Of a stretch of 56,650 nt of DNA, positions 43,928 through 54,729 are shown in pieces (position 1 is the stretch's first letter; each line of letters opens with the position of its first letter). Location of the stretch: the NCBI GenBank assembly GCA_025499625.1, contig JAFMVD010000039.1, forward strand, positions 1 to 56,650. The letters are read 5' to 3'. A model generated the notes under the pieces. It was given only the letters and a program-made list of their open reading frames with translations, was not told the origin of the DNA and searched no databases. A program made the translations under genes and the position numbers. The stretch is from Carboxylicivirga fragile (lineage in GTDB: Bacteria > Bacteroidota > Bacteroidia > Bacteroidales > Marinilabiliaceae).

Positions 43928-44635
43928 ATGATGAAAGGTCAACTATTTTTTATTCCCAATACACTAGGTGATAGTCCAATCGAACGTAATTTGGCAAACG
44001 AAACTATTGGAATAATTCGTTCGCTCAAATATTTTATAGTTGAGAATGTGCGTTCAACAAGGCGTTTCTTGAAGAAAGTAGATAAAAGTATTGATATCGA
44101 TACTTTGACCTTCTTTGTATTAGACAAACATACCAAAGTTGAAGATTTACCAACTTTTCTGAAGCCCTTATTAGATGGTAATAATATGGGTATGGTATCT
44201 GAAGCGGGTTGTCCAGGAGTTGCTGATCCTGGTGCTGATATTGCACAATTGGCCCATGAAAGAAACATAAGAGTTGTGCCATTGGTAGGGCCATCTTCCA
44301 TTTTAATGTCGGTAATGGCATCCGGTCTGAATGGTCAGAGTTTTGCATTTAATGGCTACCTACCGGTAAAAAAGGAAGAAGTACCCAAGACGATTAAAAT
44401 GCTGGAGGAGCGTTCACGCCGCGAAAATCAAACGCAACTATTCATTGAAACTCCTTATCGTAACATGCGTTTATTAGAAGATCTATTGCGCCATTGCAAC
44501 CCCAAAACACGCTTGTGCATTGCTTGCGATATTACTTTAGAAACTGAATATATTGTTACTAAAACCGTTGCTAAATGGAAAGGCAGTTTGCCCGATATAA
44601 ATAAACGACCTGCTATCTTTTTGATTTTGGCATAG
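43928..44635 (+). CDS. RsmI-like tetrapyrrole-methylase-family methyltransferase
   Basis: 235 residues. The SAM-pocket loop 'SEAGCPGVADPGADIAQLAH' and 'VVPLVGPSSILMSVMASGLN' mark the tetrapyrrole-methylase fold used by RsmI, which methylates the ribose of C1402 in 16S rRNA. The protein is about 50 residues shorter than classic RsmI at the C-terminus, a compact form common in Bacteroidota, and its N-terminal GTP-less 'LFFIPNTLGDSP' replaces the standard 'LYVVATPIGN'. So rRNA methylation is likely but not certain. Either of two consecutive ATGs (43928, 43931) may start it. Confidence 0.8.
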   Translation: MMKGQLFFIPNTLGDSPIERNLANETIGIIRSLKYFIVENVRSTRRFLKKVDKSIDIDTLTFFVLDKHTKVEDLPTFLKPLLDGNNMGMVSEAGCPGVADPGADIAQLAHERNIRVVPLVGPSSILMSVMASGLNGQSFAFNGYLPVKKEEVPKTIKMLEERSRRENQTQLFIETPYRNMRLLEDLLRHCNPKTRLCIACDITLETEYIVTKTVAKWKGSLPDINKRPAIFLILA

Positions 44636-44637
44636 GA

Positions 44638-44660
44638 ATAGTGCAATGTGCATAGTGCAT
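44638..44660. repeat. Degenerate GTGCA tract
   Basis: GTGCAATGTGCATAGTGCAT directly after the RsmI-like stop: three imperfect copies of GTGCA(T). Confidence 0.5.
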
Positions 44661-44685
44661 GTTTATAAAATCGCATCTTATTTTG

Positions 44686-44806
44686 TTAGATGTAAGTTAA
44701 GGTTCCATCTCTAATATTTTTTAATGAAATTTTAAATTCGTATTCGAACTTGGGCATAAACACTCCATTCCCAATATTATCATTAATCTCATTTGCTGCA
44801 TATTTC
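44686..44806 (-). pseudogene. Decayed 3' end of a Nudix gene
   Basis: The minus strand can be read as 'YAANEINDNIGNGVFMPKFE' and on to a stop at 44686. It matches the last 25 residues of the intact Nudix fusion gene ('MSEINDNIGKGIFTPNFEHE'). At the DNA level 20 bases are identical (44768-44787 and 46301-46320). No start or Nudix box is present. Both copies have the same orientation and flank the T9SS cargo gene. Confidence 0.75.
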
Positions 44807-44958
44807 TTTTGTATACTATACTACAGTATTTAATAATGTGATTTTAGCTATAACATTTTGACAACTTTATGTTTAGGTTGTTTTTATGTTGAAACTTTTA
44901 TTACTTTTATACTAACTTTATAAAAGGAAGTAATAAAGCATAACCTAACTGTATTAAG

Positions 44959-46200
44959 ATGAAAACCATTTTTCCCCTAAGTATTTTAATTTTTCTGTCA
45001 GGATTTCTAAATGCCCAATCAGTTATAGATTATACAATTACAGAGAGTAGTTTTGATAATGGTGGTTCTTTCACTTATACTAGTAAAAGTATTAATAATT
45101 ATGATTCCAAAGGTAATCTTGTACTGATAGAAACATATACGTGGAGTCTTGCTACAAGTGAGTGGATATTAAGTTCAAAAAGTGAATACAATTATGATTC
45201 CAATGGAAATCAAATTTTGTATGTGTCATATAACAAAGTGGCAAATACTAATGAATGGATAGGGTTATATAGATGGGAGACCACTTATGATGTAAATGGC
45301 AATGAAATCTTATTTGTAATGTTAGATTGGGATGCAAATCTCAATAATTGGATTGGCAGTTATAAATTTGAATCAAGTTATGATTCTGATAATATAGTTT
45401 CTAGTATAGATTATGTTTGGGATAAAGCTCTCAATTATTGGAAAAATGATTATAAAACCGAATTTATTTACAATTCGCATGGCAGTTTATCTATTAAAGA
45501 AGGGTATAATTGGGATGATGCTTTGAATGATTGGGTAAAAGGTTTTAATGTGGAGATAAACGAAAGTGAAAATTTAAAAATAGAGATATCTTATAAATGG
45601 GATGTCTCAAATAATAAATGGATAGAAAATTATAAAATAGAACATGCAAAAGATTCCAGAGGGAATATAATTAGTAATATCTCTTATTCTTGGGATACTT
45701 CGCTTAGTGATTGGATTGGCACTTCTAAAAGAGAATATAGTTTTGATGTTAATGGTTTTAAAACTGAGTATTTAAGATATGAATGGAATGCATCATTGGA
45801 TGACTGGAAAAGTTATACTAAATATGAATATTCCTACAATTCAGATGGAAACAGATTATTTTATTTATACTATAAATGGGATGAAAATACGAATGATTGG
45901 GATAATATTAGCCGAAAAACATATTATTATAAGGACTCTGAAGTTGCTATTCAAAATGGTATTGAAATAATGAATTGCAATGTTTATCCTAATCCGGCAT
46001 TAAATGTAATTAATATTGATGTTGAAAAGGGTTTAATTGAAATGAATGCAGAATTATTTGATATTAATGGGACACAGGTATTAAAAGAGGATATATCTAA
46101 GAAAAATAAAATATACGTTGATCATTTGGACAGAGGTATTTATTTTTTGAAAATTTCAATTGATGGAAAACTATCTAGTCACAAAGTGCTAATTAAATAG
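44959..46200 (+). CDS. Secreted repeat protein with T9SS sorting domain
   Basis: 413 residues with a signal peptide ending 'GFLNAQ'. Residues about 58-335 are nine tandem units of about 31 residues with the pattern Y-x-W-D-x-x-x-x-x-W-x-x-x-x-K-x-E-x-x-Y-D-x-x-G-N. The last 75 residues are a type A type IX sorting domain ('CNVYPNPALNVINID', ending 'SHKVLIK'). It is therefore exported across the outer membrane and probably fixed to the surface. Repeats of this Trp/Asn-rich kind suggest an adhesive or carbohydrate-contacting beta structure, but no ligand is known. GC content is clearly lower than in neighbours, and remnants of a Nudix gene tail flank it, so it may be an inserted gene. Confidence 0.88.
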   Translation: MKTIFPLSILIFLSGFLNAQSVIDYTITESSFDNGGSFTYTSKSINNYDSKGNLVLIETYTWSLATSEWILSSKSEYNYDSNGNQILYVSYNKVANTNEWIGLYRWETTYDVNGNEILFVMLDWDANLNNWIGSYKFESSYDSDNIVSSIDYVWDKALNYWKNDYKTEFIYNSHGSLSIKEGYNWDDALNDWVKGFNVEINESENLKIEISYKWDVSNNKWIENYKIEHAKDSRGNIISNISYSWDTSLSDWIGTSKREYSFDVNGFKTEYLRYEWNASLDDWKSYTKYEYSYNSDGNRLFYLYYKWDENTNDWDNISRKTYYYKDSEVAIQNGIEIMNCNVYPNPALNVINIDVEKGLIEMNAELFDINGTQVLKEDISKKNKIYVDHLDRGIYFLKISIDGKLSSHKVLIK

Positions 46201-46242
46201 AGTTTGCAAATTGTCACACCTACTTATTTTGTGCATTATAAG

Positions 46243-47301
46243 CTAGGTTGATCTGAAAAATAAATTATACTCATGTTCAAAATTAGGCGTAAATATACCT
46301 TTCCCAATATTATCATTAATTTCACTCATCGACCAAAAACGCAACTCATCTACTTCATCATCGGCTTTCTTAAAAGTCCCTTTGTGCTTGGTGCGAAAAA
46401 GGAATACCAATTCTTTTTCGATTTCACTTTCCCAGATATAAGGCTGTAGTGTTTGTTGATTAAATTGTGTCAAACCTATTTCTTCAAAAGCTTCTTTTTT
46501 GAGGGCTTGTTCTATATTTTCACCTGCGCTAACATGGCCACCAACAGCAGTATCCCATTTGCCTGGTTGAATCATTTTATTCGTAGCTCGTTTTTGCAGT
46601 AATAACTGACCTTTGTTAAACACATGAAGGTGTACCACTGGGTGCAGTAGTCTTGATCCTGAATGAACCACTGAGCGTGGTGCGGAACCTAGTACCTGGC
46701 CTTTTTCATTAACAAGGGGTAACCATTCTTCGTTTTTATATTTTGTGTTTTGTTGCTTTTTAATGAACCATTCAAAGGCAAAATACAAGCCCATTATTAC
46801 AAATAATCCTGGTCCGTTTAAGAAGGTCCAAATGGCTTTATTTTCAATAAAGGCGGATATTAGGGCAGCTAAAGAGTAGAGTAGGAGTACCCAAAATATA
46901 CGCTTCATGCTGTTTTGCACTTCCCACAATTGATACGGGTTCATTTGCATTTGCTTCATGTATCGTTTGGTCATCTGAAGCAATAGGTTATGTTTCGAAA
47001 AAGCTGAGAAGCCGATTAAGCCAGTCATCAACAGGCTAATGATACCCGGTTTGAGCTTAAAGAATACTTCATTATCCAGTAGAATTGAAACAGCACCTAA
47101 AGCCACTAAAAGGCCCACATCAAAAATGACAAAGCGATCGATTTTTCGTTCTTTAATATAGCTATAAGCCAATTCAATTACCCCAACAGTAATAGCGACA
47201 ACAAGGCCATATAAAGTACCCCATATTTCGTCAACAACAATAAATACGATAATGGGTAAGAAACCTGGAAGCAGACGTTTTAAGAGGTCAAATTTGTTCA
47301 T
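46243..47301 (-). CDS. Membrane protein fused to a Nudix hydrolase (YciB-like + Nudix)
   Basis: 352 residues from the start at 47301; the frame upstream to 47373 runs into a palindromic repeat and is not credible. Residues 1-180 have six hydrophobic segments and resemble YciB/septation protein A ('LLPGFLPIIVFIVVDEIWGT', 'LKPGIISLLMTGLIG'). After a 20-residue linker, residues about 192-352 are a Nudix domain of the isopentenyl-diphosphate-isomerase-like branch; the Nudix box is GGHVSAGENIEQALKKEAFE plus EIGL (254-277), complete with its metal-binding glutamates. The fusion would hold a Nudix enzyme at the inner face of the membrane. Substrate unknown. Confidence 0.85.
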   Translation of the reverse strand: MNKFDLLKRLLPGFLPIIVFIVVDEIWGTLYGLVVAITVGVIELAYSYIKERKIDRFVIFDVGLLVALGAVSILLDNEVFFKLKPGIISLLMTGLIGFSAFSKHNLLLQMTKRYMKQMQMNPYQLWEVQNSMKRIFWVLLLYSLAALISAFIENKAIWTFLNGPGLFVIMGLYFAFEWFIKKQQNTKYKNEEWLPLVNEKGQVLGSAPRSVVHSGSRLLHPVVHLHVFNKGQLLLQKRATNKMIQPGKWDTAVGGHVSAGENIEQALKKEAFEEIGLTQFNQQTLQPYIWESEIEKELVFLFRTKHKGTFKKADDEVDELRFWSMSEINDNIGKGIFTPNFEHEYNLFFRST

Positions 47302-47346
47302 ACATATGTTTTGATGCGTGAAGATATAAAAAGCTAAGCATCGTGC

Positions 47347-47392
47347 AAGGAGCGGCTCTCTTTTGCAAGACATCCTTAAAGAACCGCTCCTT
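47347..47392. repeat. 46-nt palindromic element (copy D)
   Basis: AAGGAGCGGCTCT at 47347 and AGAACCGCTCCTT at 47380-47392 pair with one mismatch; extended arms are 15 bases with 16 bases between. It lies upstream of the Nudix fusion start, so it is not its terminator. The first 12 bases are the same as in the element at 43099. Confidence 0.88.
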
Positions 47393-47476
47393 CGATTTAT
47401 ATCAGTAAACTAGACCTCGGCCACCTAATAGTATGTTATCTGCTTATCGAGATGAAATATGATTTGCATTAAACAA

Positions 47477-47539
47477 GCTCGCGAGCAATGTCAACCTGGG
47501 GCGCGACTCTCGCGACCTGTAAATAGTCGCACCCCGGGT
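47477..47539. repeat. GC-rich palindromic patch
   Basis: GCTCGCGAGC (47477-47486) is a perfect palindrome, followed by a 15-base imperfect inverted repeat (47494-47508 with 47525-47539, core GGGGCGCGACT and AGTCGCACCCC). About 60 percent GC in a region that is otherwise near 38 percent. Confidence 0.65.
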
Positions 47540-47546
47540 AAATATC

Positions 47547-47575
47547 AAAAAAGGACACCCAGTATAGATGTCCTT
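47547..47575 (-). terminator. Rho-independent terminator of the OFA-type MFS gene
   Basis: Minus-strand arms AAGGACATC and GGTGTCCTT (two wobbles), seven-base loop, then TTTTTT. It follows the stop at 47602 by 26 bases. Confidence 0.88.
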
Positions 47576-47601
47576 CATATATCAATTTATAAGATTGCTT
47601 A

Positions 47602-48951
47602 TTACGCAGCCATCTTTAATTCTTCTGTTTCAACTTGTTGCTTTCTTAGTTTATTGGTGTTAAGTATCAATAAAATAGATGAAACCAGCCCTAGGAATAA
47701 GAAGCCAATTAAATAATAAAGCGCTACTTGATAAGAACCAGTAGTATCTTTTAAATAAGAGATTATTTGAGGACCAACTATTCCAGCCAATGCCCATGCT
47801 GTTAGTATATAACCGTGAATAGCACCCAGTTCTTTTGTTCCGAATAAATCGCCAATAAAGGCAGGAACAGTGGCAAATCCACCACCATAACAGGTTAGGA
47901 TGATTAAGAATGCAACCTGAAAACCAATTTTACCAGCATCAGAAATACTTCCTCCAAAGAAAGTTGTTAAGTAATAGAAGGCTGCAATTTGAATCACAAA
48001 AAATGAAATGTACGTTGCCGGTCGGCCAATGTAATCGGAAAGAGTAGACCATGCCAATCGTCCAAAGGCGTTGAACATACTCATTAGCATTACCAACACA
48101 GCGGCAGCTTCAACCGAGAGCATTACAATTTCGCGTCCCATAGAGTTGGCTACTGAAATCAATGCAATACCACTGGTTACGTTAATGAATAAAATGGCCC
48201 ATAAAAAGTAAAAGCGAGCCGTCTTCAATGATTGGTTAGCTGTGATATTTGATAAATCCTTTTTGATGGCTTTACCATTTTTGCCAACTTCGTCAGGGTT
48301 GTAGCCTTCAGGTAACCAGTCAACTGGTGGCTTTTCGAGGTATTGTGCCGATGAAAACATTAATACACCATATACAGGACCTAGAATCATCAGGATACTT
48401 GATATGCTTGTAATGCCAAACAATGGGAAGATGCTTTTAATCAAATAGATTTGAATGGCTGCACCTAATCCAAATCCCATAATGGCCATACCTGTTGCTA
48501 ATCCTCTGCGATCGGGAAACCACTTAACCATGGTTGATACAGGTGTAACATAACCCATACCTAAACCAATACCACCAATCATACCATAAGTGGCGTAAAG
48601 CAAATAAAGATTTTCCATTTTTAGTGCTACACCACCAAGGAAAACGCCAGTTCCAAAGAAGATGGAAGCAACGGTTCCTGTAAATCGAGGACCTTTACGT
48701 TCAACAACTTTACCCATAAAAGCGGCTGATACACCAAGAAAGAATATGGCAATACTAAATACCGTTGTGATATCTTGTAATGACCAAGCTGCACTAATTT
48801 GGTTTTCTACCATGGAACCTAATTTACTCCAGGCATAGATGGAACCGATTGACATGTGAATGCCGACACCTGCTAAGGCAATAAACCATCTGTTTTTTAA
48901 TTTGTTTGAACTCATTTTGTCTGTTGTTCTTTTATTTTTGTCTGTTGTCAT
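47602..48951 (-). CDS. MFS transporter of the oxalate/formate antiporter (OFA) type
   Basis: 449 residues, twelve hydrophobic segments. OFA landmarks are 'GIHMSIGSIYAWSKL' in segment 1, 'GGIGLGMGYVTPVSTMVKWF' in the middle, and 'GGGFATVPAFIGDLFG' in the second half. It is the last gene of the pflB-pflA run, so formate or another small carboxylate is the likely substrate. The first ATG is at 48951; a second at 48915 follows a 21-base tandem duplication and could be the true start. A perfect hairpin ends six bases before the first ATG. Confidence 0.85.
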   Translation of the reverse strand: MTTDKNKRTTDKMSSNKLKNRWFIALAGVGIHMSIGSIYAWSKLGSMVENQISAAWSLQDITTVFSIAIFFLGVSAAFMGKVVERKGPRFTGTVASIFFGTGVFLGGVALKMENLYLLYATYGMIGGIGLGMGYVTPVSTMVKWFPDRRGLATGMAIMGFGLGAAIQIYLIKSIFPLFGITSISSILMILGPVYGVLMFSSAQYLEKPPVDWLPEGYNPDEVGKNGKAIKKDLSNITANQSLKTARFYFLWAILFINVTSGIALISVANSMGREIVMLSVEAAAVLVMLMSMFNAFGRLAWSTLSDYIGRPATYISFFVIQIAAFYYLTTFFGGSISDAGKIGFQVAFLIILTCYGGGFATVPAFIGDLFGTKELGAIHGYILTAWALAGIVGPQIISYLKDTTGSYQVALYYLIGFLFLGLVSSILLILNTNKLRKQQVETEELKMAA

Positions 48952-48956
48952 CAATG

Positions 48957-49002
48957 AAGGATCGCATCTTTAAAACCAGACGGTAATAAAGATGCGATCC
49001 TT
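48957..49002. repeat. 46-nt palindromic element (copy B)
   Basis: Perfect 15-base arms AAGGATCGCATCTTT and its complement with 16 bases between. It fills the spacer between pflA (stop 49009) and the MFS gene (start 48951). No T-tract, so if it acts on RNA it would be as a processing or attenuation site. Confidence 0.9.
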
Positions 49003-49008
49003 ATTGAA

Positions 49009-49734
49009 TTAATTTATTATAATCTCTTTAAAATAAGGCTTAAGAATGTTAAAAGCAGTATTTAGTTGTTCTTGAGTATTAGAAGGAACCCCTTCTAGCT
49101 CATATTTCCAGCCCATGTGCTCGTACTTGTGAGAACCCAAATGATGGTAAGGTTGAATCTCCAATTTCTCGATGTTGTTTTGTGTTGAGAAATGTTTTCC
49201 TAAGGTGTGCAGATCATCCTGATCGTCGCTATAACCTGGGACAAGTACATAACGCAACCAAACTGGTTTGTTAATTTCGTTAAGGTATTGAGCAAAAGCT
49301 AAAGTGCGATCGTTGCTTTTTCCAACCAGCTTATTGTGCTTCTCGTTGTTCATGTGTTTAACATCCATCAATACGATATCAACGTACTGCATTAGCTCTT
49401 TAACGTAATCGTTAAGAATACTGCCGTTGGTATCGATGCACACATGGAAACCTTCTTCCTTTAAAGCTTTTACAACCGGAATTAACTCTTTAGCCTGAAC
49501 CAAAGGCTCGCCACCGGAAAAAGTAATACCACCTTTTTTACCAAAGAAAGGCTTTTGGTTTTTAGCCATATTAACAATCTCTTCAATGGAGGTTTCTTTT
49601 CCTCCTTTAAGTTCGATTGTGTCAGGATTGGCGCAGTACAGGCATTTAAAATTGCAACCTTGTAAAAAAGCTACCAACCTAATGCCTGGCCCGTCATAGG
49701 TTCCTAATGATTCAAAAGAGTGAACTCTTATCAT
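49009..49734 (-). CDS. pflA: Pyruvate formate-lyase activating enzyme
   Basis: 241 residues. Radical-SAM cysteines in 'QGCNFKCLYCANPD' (CxxxCxxC, about 29-36), glycine-rich 'GGITFSGGEPLVQ' and 'LDVKHMNNEKH'-type later motif 'IVLMDVKHMN'. It puts the glycyl radical on PflB using SAM. Follows pflB by 78 bases on the same strand, with a small hairpin between them. Confidence 0.96.
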   Translation of the reverse strand: MIRVHSFESLGTYDGPGIRLVAFLQGCNFKCLYCANPDTIELKGGKETSIEEIVNMAKNQKPFFGKKGGITFSGGEPLVQAKELIPVVKALKEEGFHVCIDTNGSILNDYVKELMQYVDIVLMDVKHMNNEKHNKLVGKSNDRTLAFAQYLNEINKPVWLRYVLVPGYSDDQDDLHTLGKHFSTQNNIEKLEIQPYHHLGSHKYEHMGWKYELEGVPSNTQEQLNTAFNILKPYFKEIIIN

Positions 49735-49752
49735 GAGTTTATAAGTTGTAAG

Positions 49753-49803
49753 CCAGAAGGCAGAAGATGACGGTTCACCTTCTGCCTGTTAACTTCTGTC
49801 TGT
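49753..49803. repeat. CAGAAG-rich tract with a small hairpin between pflB and pflA
   Basis: AGGCAGAAG (49758-49766) and CTTCTGCCT (49779-49787) are exact complements; neighbouring CAGAAGG and CTTCTGTCTG add degenerate copies. It could tune the pflB to pflA ratio, or simply be a dispersed repeat. Confidence 0.5.
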
Positions 49804-49812
49804 ATTACTTTA

Positions 49813-52044
<2,232 letters not shown>

Positions 52045-52525
52045 GATTAATGTATTTATAGTTTTCTTGTTCTTGCTTTTGATGATGCAAAGTAAAGCCC
52101 ATTTATTCTATTATACAATGCAAATAAAGACTTTGTAGTCTTTTATTTGTGTGTGAACGAATTGTGTTTTAAAGCGCTTAGATTAGTGTTGTTTTTGCAT
52201 GATATTTTGTAAGTAGTTGGTTACATAGAATTTAAACAAGTGCAATGTGGGAATAGCAACATGATTCTTTTTATTGTAATGTGGAGATTGCAAAATGGTA
52301 ATTAATGTGGCACATGTAGTTTTTAACAAAGTTTAACACGATAGCCATCATATTAGGGTGTTTTAGCTGGTAAAAGCACTAGAATATTCGATATAAATAT
52401 TCGAAAATTACTGTAAGAAAATCATTCTTTTAGTTAGCATGTCAATAGAGGAACGATTCCCATTAGATAAGACAAAAAAAGAGCACCCCAAATGAGTGCT
52501 CTTTAAATTATGCAGAGATAATAGC
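52045..52525. other. Upstream region of pflB
   Basis: 481 bases, very AT-rich, with no coding frame. I see no exact -7 consensus for the minus strand. Two direct copies of ATATTCGA start at 52384 and 52397, 13 bases apart, and may be a regulator site. The purC terminator occupies 52474-52504. Confidence 0.5.
52474..52504 (-). terminator. Rho-independent terminator of purC
   Basis: Minus-strand arms AAAGAGCAC and GTGCTCTTT around nine bases, then T to 52474. It follows the purC stop by 21 bases. Confidence 0.9.
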
Positions 52526-53476
52526 TTATAGACTATTCAAGTAATCTGTAACGTTCTTTTCAACGCGTCCAATTACTTCGCTAACGTCGGCTTTCTGGAA
52601 TTTTTCACCAATAATGCTTTCATAAAGCTCAATGTAACGTTCTGATACTTCAGTTACGTATTCATCCGACATTTCAGGTACTACTTCGCCATCGCGTCCC
52701 TGGAAATTGTTATCCATTAACCACTCACGAACAAATTCTTTCGACAACTGCTTCTGGTTTTCACCTTTGTCAAAACGCTCTTGGTAACCATCGGCATAGA
52801 AATAACGCGATGAATCAGGCGTATGTATTTCGTCGATCAAATAGATTTTACCATCTTTTCTACCGAACTCATATTTGGTATCAACAAGGATAAGGCCTTT
52901 TTCTTTGGCAATTTCACTACCACGTTTAAATAACGCTAATGAAATACGCTCCAGCTCAAGGTATTCTTCCTCAGAAACTAAACCTTGTTTGATGATTTCT
53001 TCACGTGTAATGTTTTCATCGTGCTCACCTTGCTCAGCTTTTGTAGTAGGAGTTAAAATTGGCTCAGGAAAAGCTTGGTGCTCTTTTAAACCTTCAGGTA
53101 GAGGTACACCACAAATATCGCGACCACCTTCTTTATACAAACGCCATGAACTACCAGTTAGGTAACCACGAACAATCATTTCAACAGGATAGGTTTCACA
53201 GAAGTGACCTACGGTTACCGTTGGATCAGGTGTAGCTATCTTCCAGTTAGGTACAATGTCAGCCGTTGCGTCCAAGAATTTTTCAGCAATCTGATTCAAT
53301 ACCTGTCCTTTGTAAGGAATACCTTTTGGTAATACCACATCAAATGCAGAAATACGGTCAGAAACAACCATTACTAAATAATCGTCGTTGATGTTATATA
53401 CATCACGCACTTTTCCTTTGTAAACACTTTTTTGTCCCGGAAACTGATAATCAGTTTTAACAATTGCTTTGCTCAT
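52526..53476 (-). CDS. purC: SAICAR synthase
   Basis: 316 residues. Landmarks: '[20 protein letters not shown]' (ATP lid), '[19 protein letters not shown]', '[20 protein letters not shown]' and '[20 protein letters not shown]', all in order. It joins CAIR and aspartate in purine synthesis. The longer (about 315-residue) form is common in Bacteroidota. It follows phoH by 17 bases and ends in its own terminator, so phoH-purC form one unit. Confidence 0.97.
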   Translation of the reverse strand: MSKAIVKTDYQFPGQKSVYKGKVRDVYNINDDYLVMVVSDRISAFDVVLPKGIPYKGQVLNQIAEKFLDATADIVPNWKIATPDPTVTVGHFCETYPVEMIVRGYLTGSSWRLYKEGGRDICGVPLPEGLKEHQAFPEPILTPTTKAEQGEHDENITREEIIKQGLVSEEEYLELERISLALFKRGSEIAKEKGLILVDTKYEFGRKDGKIYLIDEIHTPDSSRYFYADGYQERFDKGENQKQLSKEFVREWLMDNNFQGRDGEVVPEMSDEYVTEVSERYIELYESIIGEKFQKADVSEVIGRVEKNVTDYLNSL

Positions 53477-53493
53477 TATTATATTATTTGTAG

Positions 53494-54468
53494 TTATTTG
53501 TTAATGCTTTGCTTTTTGTCTTCTATTTTTATGCTTGGTTTTTTCTCGTATGCTTCAACAATATCCTGAACCAACTTATGTCGAACAATATCCTTAACGT
53601 TAAAGTTTATAATTTTTATACGTTCAATGTTATTTAATATCTGCATACCCTTTACAAGCCCCGAATTTTGTGGGTTAGGGATGTCAATTTGTGTAACATC
53701 GCCAGTCACAATAAATTTAGCATGTCCGCCCATTCGGGTTAAAAACATTTTTAGTTGATTGTTGGTTGTATTTTGCGCTTCATCCAAAATAACACAAGCA
53801 TCATTCAAGGTACGTCCGCGCATAAAAGCCAGAGGTGCAATCTGAATAGTTCCATTTTCCATGTACTCTTTTAAGCGAGAAGCAGGAATCATGTCTTGCA
53901 GGGCGTCGTATAAAGGTTGTAAGTAAGGATCAATTTTGTCTTTCATATCACCTGGTAAGAATCCCAATTTTTCGCCCGCCTCAACAGCCGGACGACTAAG
54001 AATTATCTTACGGACCGAACGATTTTTTAAAGCCGCAACTGCTAGTGCAATGGCCGTATAGGTTTTACCTGAACCAGCCGGGCCAATGGCGAACAATAAA
54101 TCATTCTTTTTAAAAGCCTCAACTAATTTTTCCTGGTTTTCGGTTCGAGCTTTAATCGGTCGCCCGCTTACACCATATAGTATGATATCAGTATCGCCAC
54201 TGGCTTCACTTATGCGATCACCTTCTAATAATTCGCCTAGTGTACTTTCCTTTAATACATTGTAATGGTTGTAGTGTTCGAGAAGAGTATTGATTTTTTC
54301 TTCAAAATCGGCTACTTCTTCGGCATCACCTATTGCCTTTAACCAATTTCCACGAGCCACAATTTTCAACTTTGGAAATCTATTTTTAATAATCTCCAGT
54401 TTTGCATTTTTTATGCCCAAAAACTCCACCAAATCAACTGATTCGAGGTAAATCAATTTTTCTATCAT
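53494..54468 (-). CDS. phoH: PhoH-family P-loop ATPase
   Basis: 324 residues from the ATG at 54468; the frame extends 12 bases upstream to a TTG. An N-terminal KH-like region (about 20-95) precedes the helicase-like ATPase with Walker A GPAGSGKT, '[19 protein letters not shown]', Walker B '[10 protein letters not shown]' and '[20 protein letters not shown]'. The PhoH/YbeZ group works with YbeY in rRNA and RNA handling; direct phosphate control is not implied. Upstream spacer separates it from the divergent mazG. Confidence 0.94.
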   Translation of the reverse strand: MIEKLIYLESVDLVEFLGIKNAKLEIIKNRFPKLKIVARGNWLKAIGDAEEVADFEEKINTLLEHYNHYNVLKESTLGELLEGDRISEASGDTDIILYGVSGRPIKARTENQEKLVEAFKKNDLLFAIGPAGSGKTYTAIALAVAALKNRSVRKIILSRPAVEAGEKLGFLPGDMKDKIDPYLQPLYDALQDMIPASRLKEYMENGTIQIAPLAFMRGRTLNDACVILDEAQNTTNNQLKMFLTRMGGHAKFIVTGDVTQIDIPNPQNSGLVKGMQILNNIERIKIINFNVKDIVRHKLVQDIVEAYEKKPSIKIEDKKQSINK

Positions 54469-54729
54469 ATTTCGGCTCAAATTTCAATGCAAAGAAACAA
54501 CAAATTTTGCATTTTTAAGTGTGTAGCTGTCATCTTTTAAACTGATTTAATACAGAATGTTAATGAACAATTTTTAAATACTTAATAGTAATGCTATTAT
54601 CTCTGAAAGTGTAATCTGAAGTTCTGGGAATAATTGTTGAGCTTGGCCAAATAAGGCTTACATTATTAGAATTTTTTCCACTCTTGCTGATTGCATCTAA
54701 CTTTAAGATATATTTGTGATGCTTAAAAA

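Noticed and set aside
47459-47716. 85-codon open frame on the plus strand
   Set aside because: It runs through the GC-rich palindrome, the MFS terminator and the end of the MFS gene on the other strand; no protein-like features.
39543-49002. The 46-nt hairpins as Rho-independent terminators
   Set aside because: No T-tract on the transcribed strand and several lie upstream of genes rather than after a stop.
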